In this document: positions 4,912-6,137 of the stretch, piece after piece
Layout: each line of letters starts with the position of its first letter
How positions within the stretch are numbered: position 1 is the stretch's first letter
Assembly: GCA_003248565.1 (NCBI GenBank)
Contig: QFOV01000207.1
Span: 1 to 6,137, forward strand
Origin: Stenotrophomonas sp.
Lineage (GTDB): Bacteria; Pseudomonadota; Gammaproteobacteria; Xanthomonadales; Xanthomonadaceae
Direction: 5' to 3'
DNA: 6,137 nt
Notes under the pieces: model-generated
What the model saw: the letters and a program-made list of their open reading frames with translations, nothing else
Database searches by the model: none
Told to the model about the DNA's origin: nothing
Program-made: the position numbers and the translations under genes

Positions 4912-5934
4912 ATGACGCATTCCCATGTATCCCGCCTTGCCACAGCGGCACTGGCATTCGCCCTGACCTTGAGTGCCGGCGCTGCGTTTGCGCGTGATGT
5001 GCAATTGCTCAATGTTTCCTATGACCCGACGCGCGAGCTGTACCGCGATTTCAATGCCGCCTTCGCCAAGCACTGGAAGGAAACCAAGGGCGACAACGTC
5101 ACCATCGAGACCTCGCACGGCGGCTCCGGCAAGCAGGCGCGTACGGTGATCGACGGCATCGAGGCCGACGTGGTCACCCTGGCCCTGGCCTATGACGTGG
5201 ACGCCATTGCCGACAAGGCCAAACTGCTGCCTGCCAACTGGGAAACCCGCCTGCCGGAAAACAGCGCGCCCTACACCTCGACGATTGTCTTCCTGGTACG
5301 CAAGGGCAATCCCAAGGGCATCCGCGATTGGCCGGATCTGCTGCGCAGCGGCGTATCGGTGGTGACGCCGAACCCGAAGACTTCCGGTGGCGCACGCTGG
5401 AACTACCTGGCAGCCTGGGCTTACGGCGATCACATCTTCAAAGGTGACCGCGACAAGGTGCTGAACTACATGCGCGCGCTGTTCCGCAATGTGCCGGTGC
5501 TTGATACCGGTGCACGCGGCGCCACGACTACCTTTGTCCAACGTGGCATCGGTGATGTGTTGCTGGCCTGGGAGAACGAAGCCTTCCTTGCCCAGGAAGA
5601 GCTGGGCCCGGACAAGTTCGAGATCGTGGTGCCCAAACTGTCGATCCTTGCCGAACCGTCGGTGGCACTGCTGGATCGCAACGTTGACCGCCACGGCACC
5701 CGTGACGTGGCCCAGGCCTATCTGCAATACCTGTACTCGCCGGAAGGCCAGCGCATCGCCGCGCGTCATTACTACCGGCCGCGTTCGCCGCAATACGCAG
5801 CACCGGCCGACGTGGCGCGCTTCCCGCAGGTGCAGCTGGTCACCATCCGCAGCGCCTTCGGTTCGTGGGGCAGGGCGCAGGCCGAGCACTTCGCTGATGG
5901 CGGTGTCTTCGATCAGATCCAGGCGAGCAAGTAG
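4912..5934 (+). CDS. sbp: Periplasmic sulfate-binding protein of the sulfate ABC transporter
   Basis: A 340-residue periplasmic protein that captures sulfate and delivers it to the CysT/CysW/CysA permease, feeding cysteine synthesis. Residues 1-27 are a signal peptide with cleavage after AFA. The mature part follows Salmonella Sbp closely from its first residues: QLLNVSYDPTRELY at 31-44, SHGGSGKQAR at 68-77, ADVVTLALAYDVDAIA at 85-100, PYTSTIVFLVRKGNP at 120-134, and HFADGGVFDQI near the end. Residues equivalent to the sulfate contacts of the Salmonella structure are present: S72, S158-G159-G160, A201 and W220. ATG 4912 has GGAGAG at 4901-4906. The gene lies 12 nt after the porin and 3 nt before cysT. 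The paralogous thiosulfate-binding CysP is the alternative, but N-terminal and C-terminal segments fit Sbp better. Confidence 0.96.
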   Translation: MTHSHVSRLATAALAFALTLSAGAAFARDVQLLNVSYDPTRELYRDFNAAFAKHWKETKGDNVTIETSHGGSGKQARTVIDGIEADVVTLALAYDVDAIADKAKLLPANWETRLPENSAPYTSTIVFLVRKGNPKGIRDWPDLLRSGVSVVTPNPKTSGGARWNYLAAWAYGDHIFKGDRDKVLNYMRALFRNVPVLDTGARGATTTFVQRGIGDVLLAWENEAFLAQEELGPDKFEIVVPKLSILAEPSVALLDRNVDRHGTRDVAQAYLQYLYSPEGQRIAARHYYRPRSPQYAAPADVARFPQVQLVTIRSAFGSWGRAQAEHFADGGVFDQIQASK

Positions 5935-5937
5935 ACC

Positions 5938-6137
5938 GTGTCAGCAACAGCACAAACACTGCAGCCACGTGTGCGAAGCCAACGCCGGGTACTCCCCGGC
6001 TTTGGTCTTGGTATGGGCATCACCTTGTTCTGGTTGGGGCTGATCGTCCTGATCCCGTTGCTCGGCGTGTTCCTGAAAGCAGCAGGGCTGGGCCTGGGCG
6101 GCATCTGGCAGATATGGACCGAGCCGCGCGTGCTGGC
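5938..6137 (+). CDS. cysT: Sulfate ABC transporter permease CysT (CysU), N-terminal part, cut by the window edge
   Basis: Translation from GTG 5938 gives 66 residues before the window ends. RRVLPGF at 16-22 matches the conserved start of E. coli CysU. A hydrophobic first membrane segment follows at about 23-46 (GLGMGITLFWLGLIVLIPLL at 23-42), then the short periplasmic stretch WQIWTEPRVLA, like the WEVITNPQVVA of E. coli. This protein forms half of the inner-membrane sulfate channel with CysW. It starts 3 nt after the sbp stop, so translation is probably coupled, since I see no clear Shine-Dalgarno. The first in-frame ATG (6013) falls inside the membrane segment, so GTG is the better start. 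About three quarters of the gene lies outside. Confidence 0.9.
   Translation, partial: MSATAQTLQPRVRSQRRVLPGFGLGMGITLFWLGLIVLIPLLGVFLKAAGLGLGGIWQIWTEPRVL

Noticed and set aside
4069..5889. A 606-codon open frame on the minus strand across the porin and sbp
   Set aside because: It spans two well-identified genes on the other strand, shows no domain, signal or ribosome site, and is explained by codon bias.

Overview
The window reads as chromosomal DNA of a high-GC gammaproteobacterium of the family Xanthomonadaceae, most likely the Stenotrophomonas maltophilia group. The best taxonomic clue is a set of short hairpin repeats between 1873 and 2034, each with a GTAG tetranucleotide next to a GCCGAGC-CAT-GCTCGGC stem-loop. 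This is the form of the REP elements known in S. maltophilia as SMAG. Strong GC bias at third codon positions also fits. The assignment is from memory of these families, not from a database search.

Layout. (1) 50-606: a promoter (TTGAAA, 17 bp, TACACT) drives a small exported protein of unknown function. (2) 633-1493: a pseudouridine synthase of the RsuA/RluB/RluE/RluF superfamily. Its exact start is uncertain because there is no Shine-Dalgarno and a terminator-like hairpin lies at 664-693. (3) 1574-1870: a 98-residue lipoprotein whose C-terminal half matches that of the first protein (17 of 30 residues identical, no gaps). (4) 1873-2070: four SMAG-type repeats at a 46-47 nt period, then a perfect 12-bp bidirectional terminator shared with the converging kbl gene. 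(5) 2096-3310, minus strand: kbl, glycine C-acetyltransferase of threonine catabolism. (6) 3311-3471: divergent promoter region with a 9-bp inverted repeat just upstream of the porin ribosome site. (7) 3472-6137: the start of a sulfate-uptake operon, made of an OprO/OprP-type porin, the periplasmic sulfate-binding protein Sbp, and the first 66 codons of the permease CysT (CysU), cut by the window edge.

How the genes work together. The right-hand cluster is a coherent sulfate import route: porin for outer-membrane passage, Sbp for periplasmic capture, CysT for the inner-membrane channel. CysW and CysA are expected just outside the window. kbl is a separate single-gene unit. The two small envelope proteins flanking the pseudouridine synthase appear to be paralogues sharing an undescribed FDAWMK-type module. 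That module is the most novel item here. No mobile element, CRISPR array, defence system, tRNA or rRNA was recognised.
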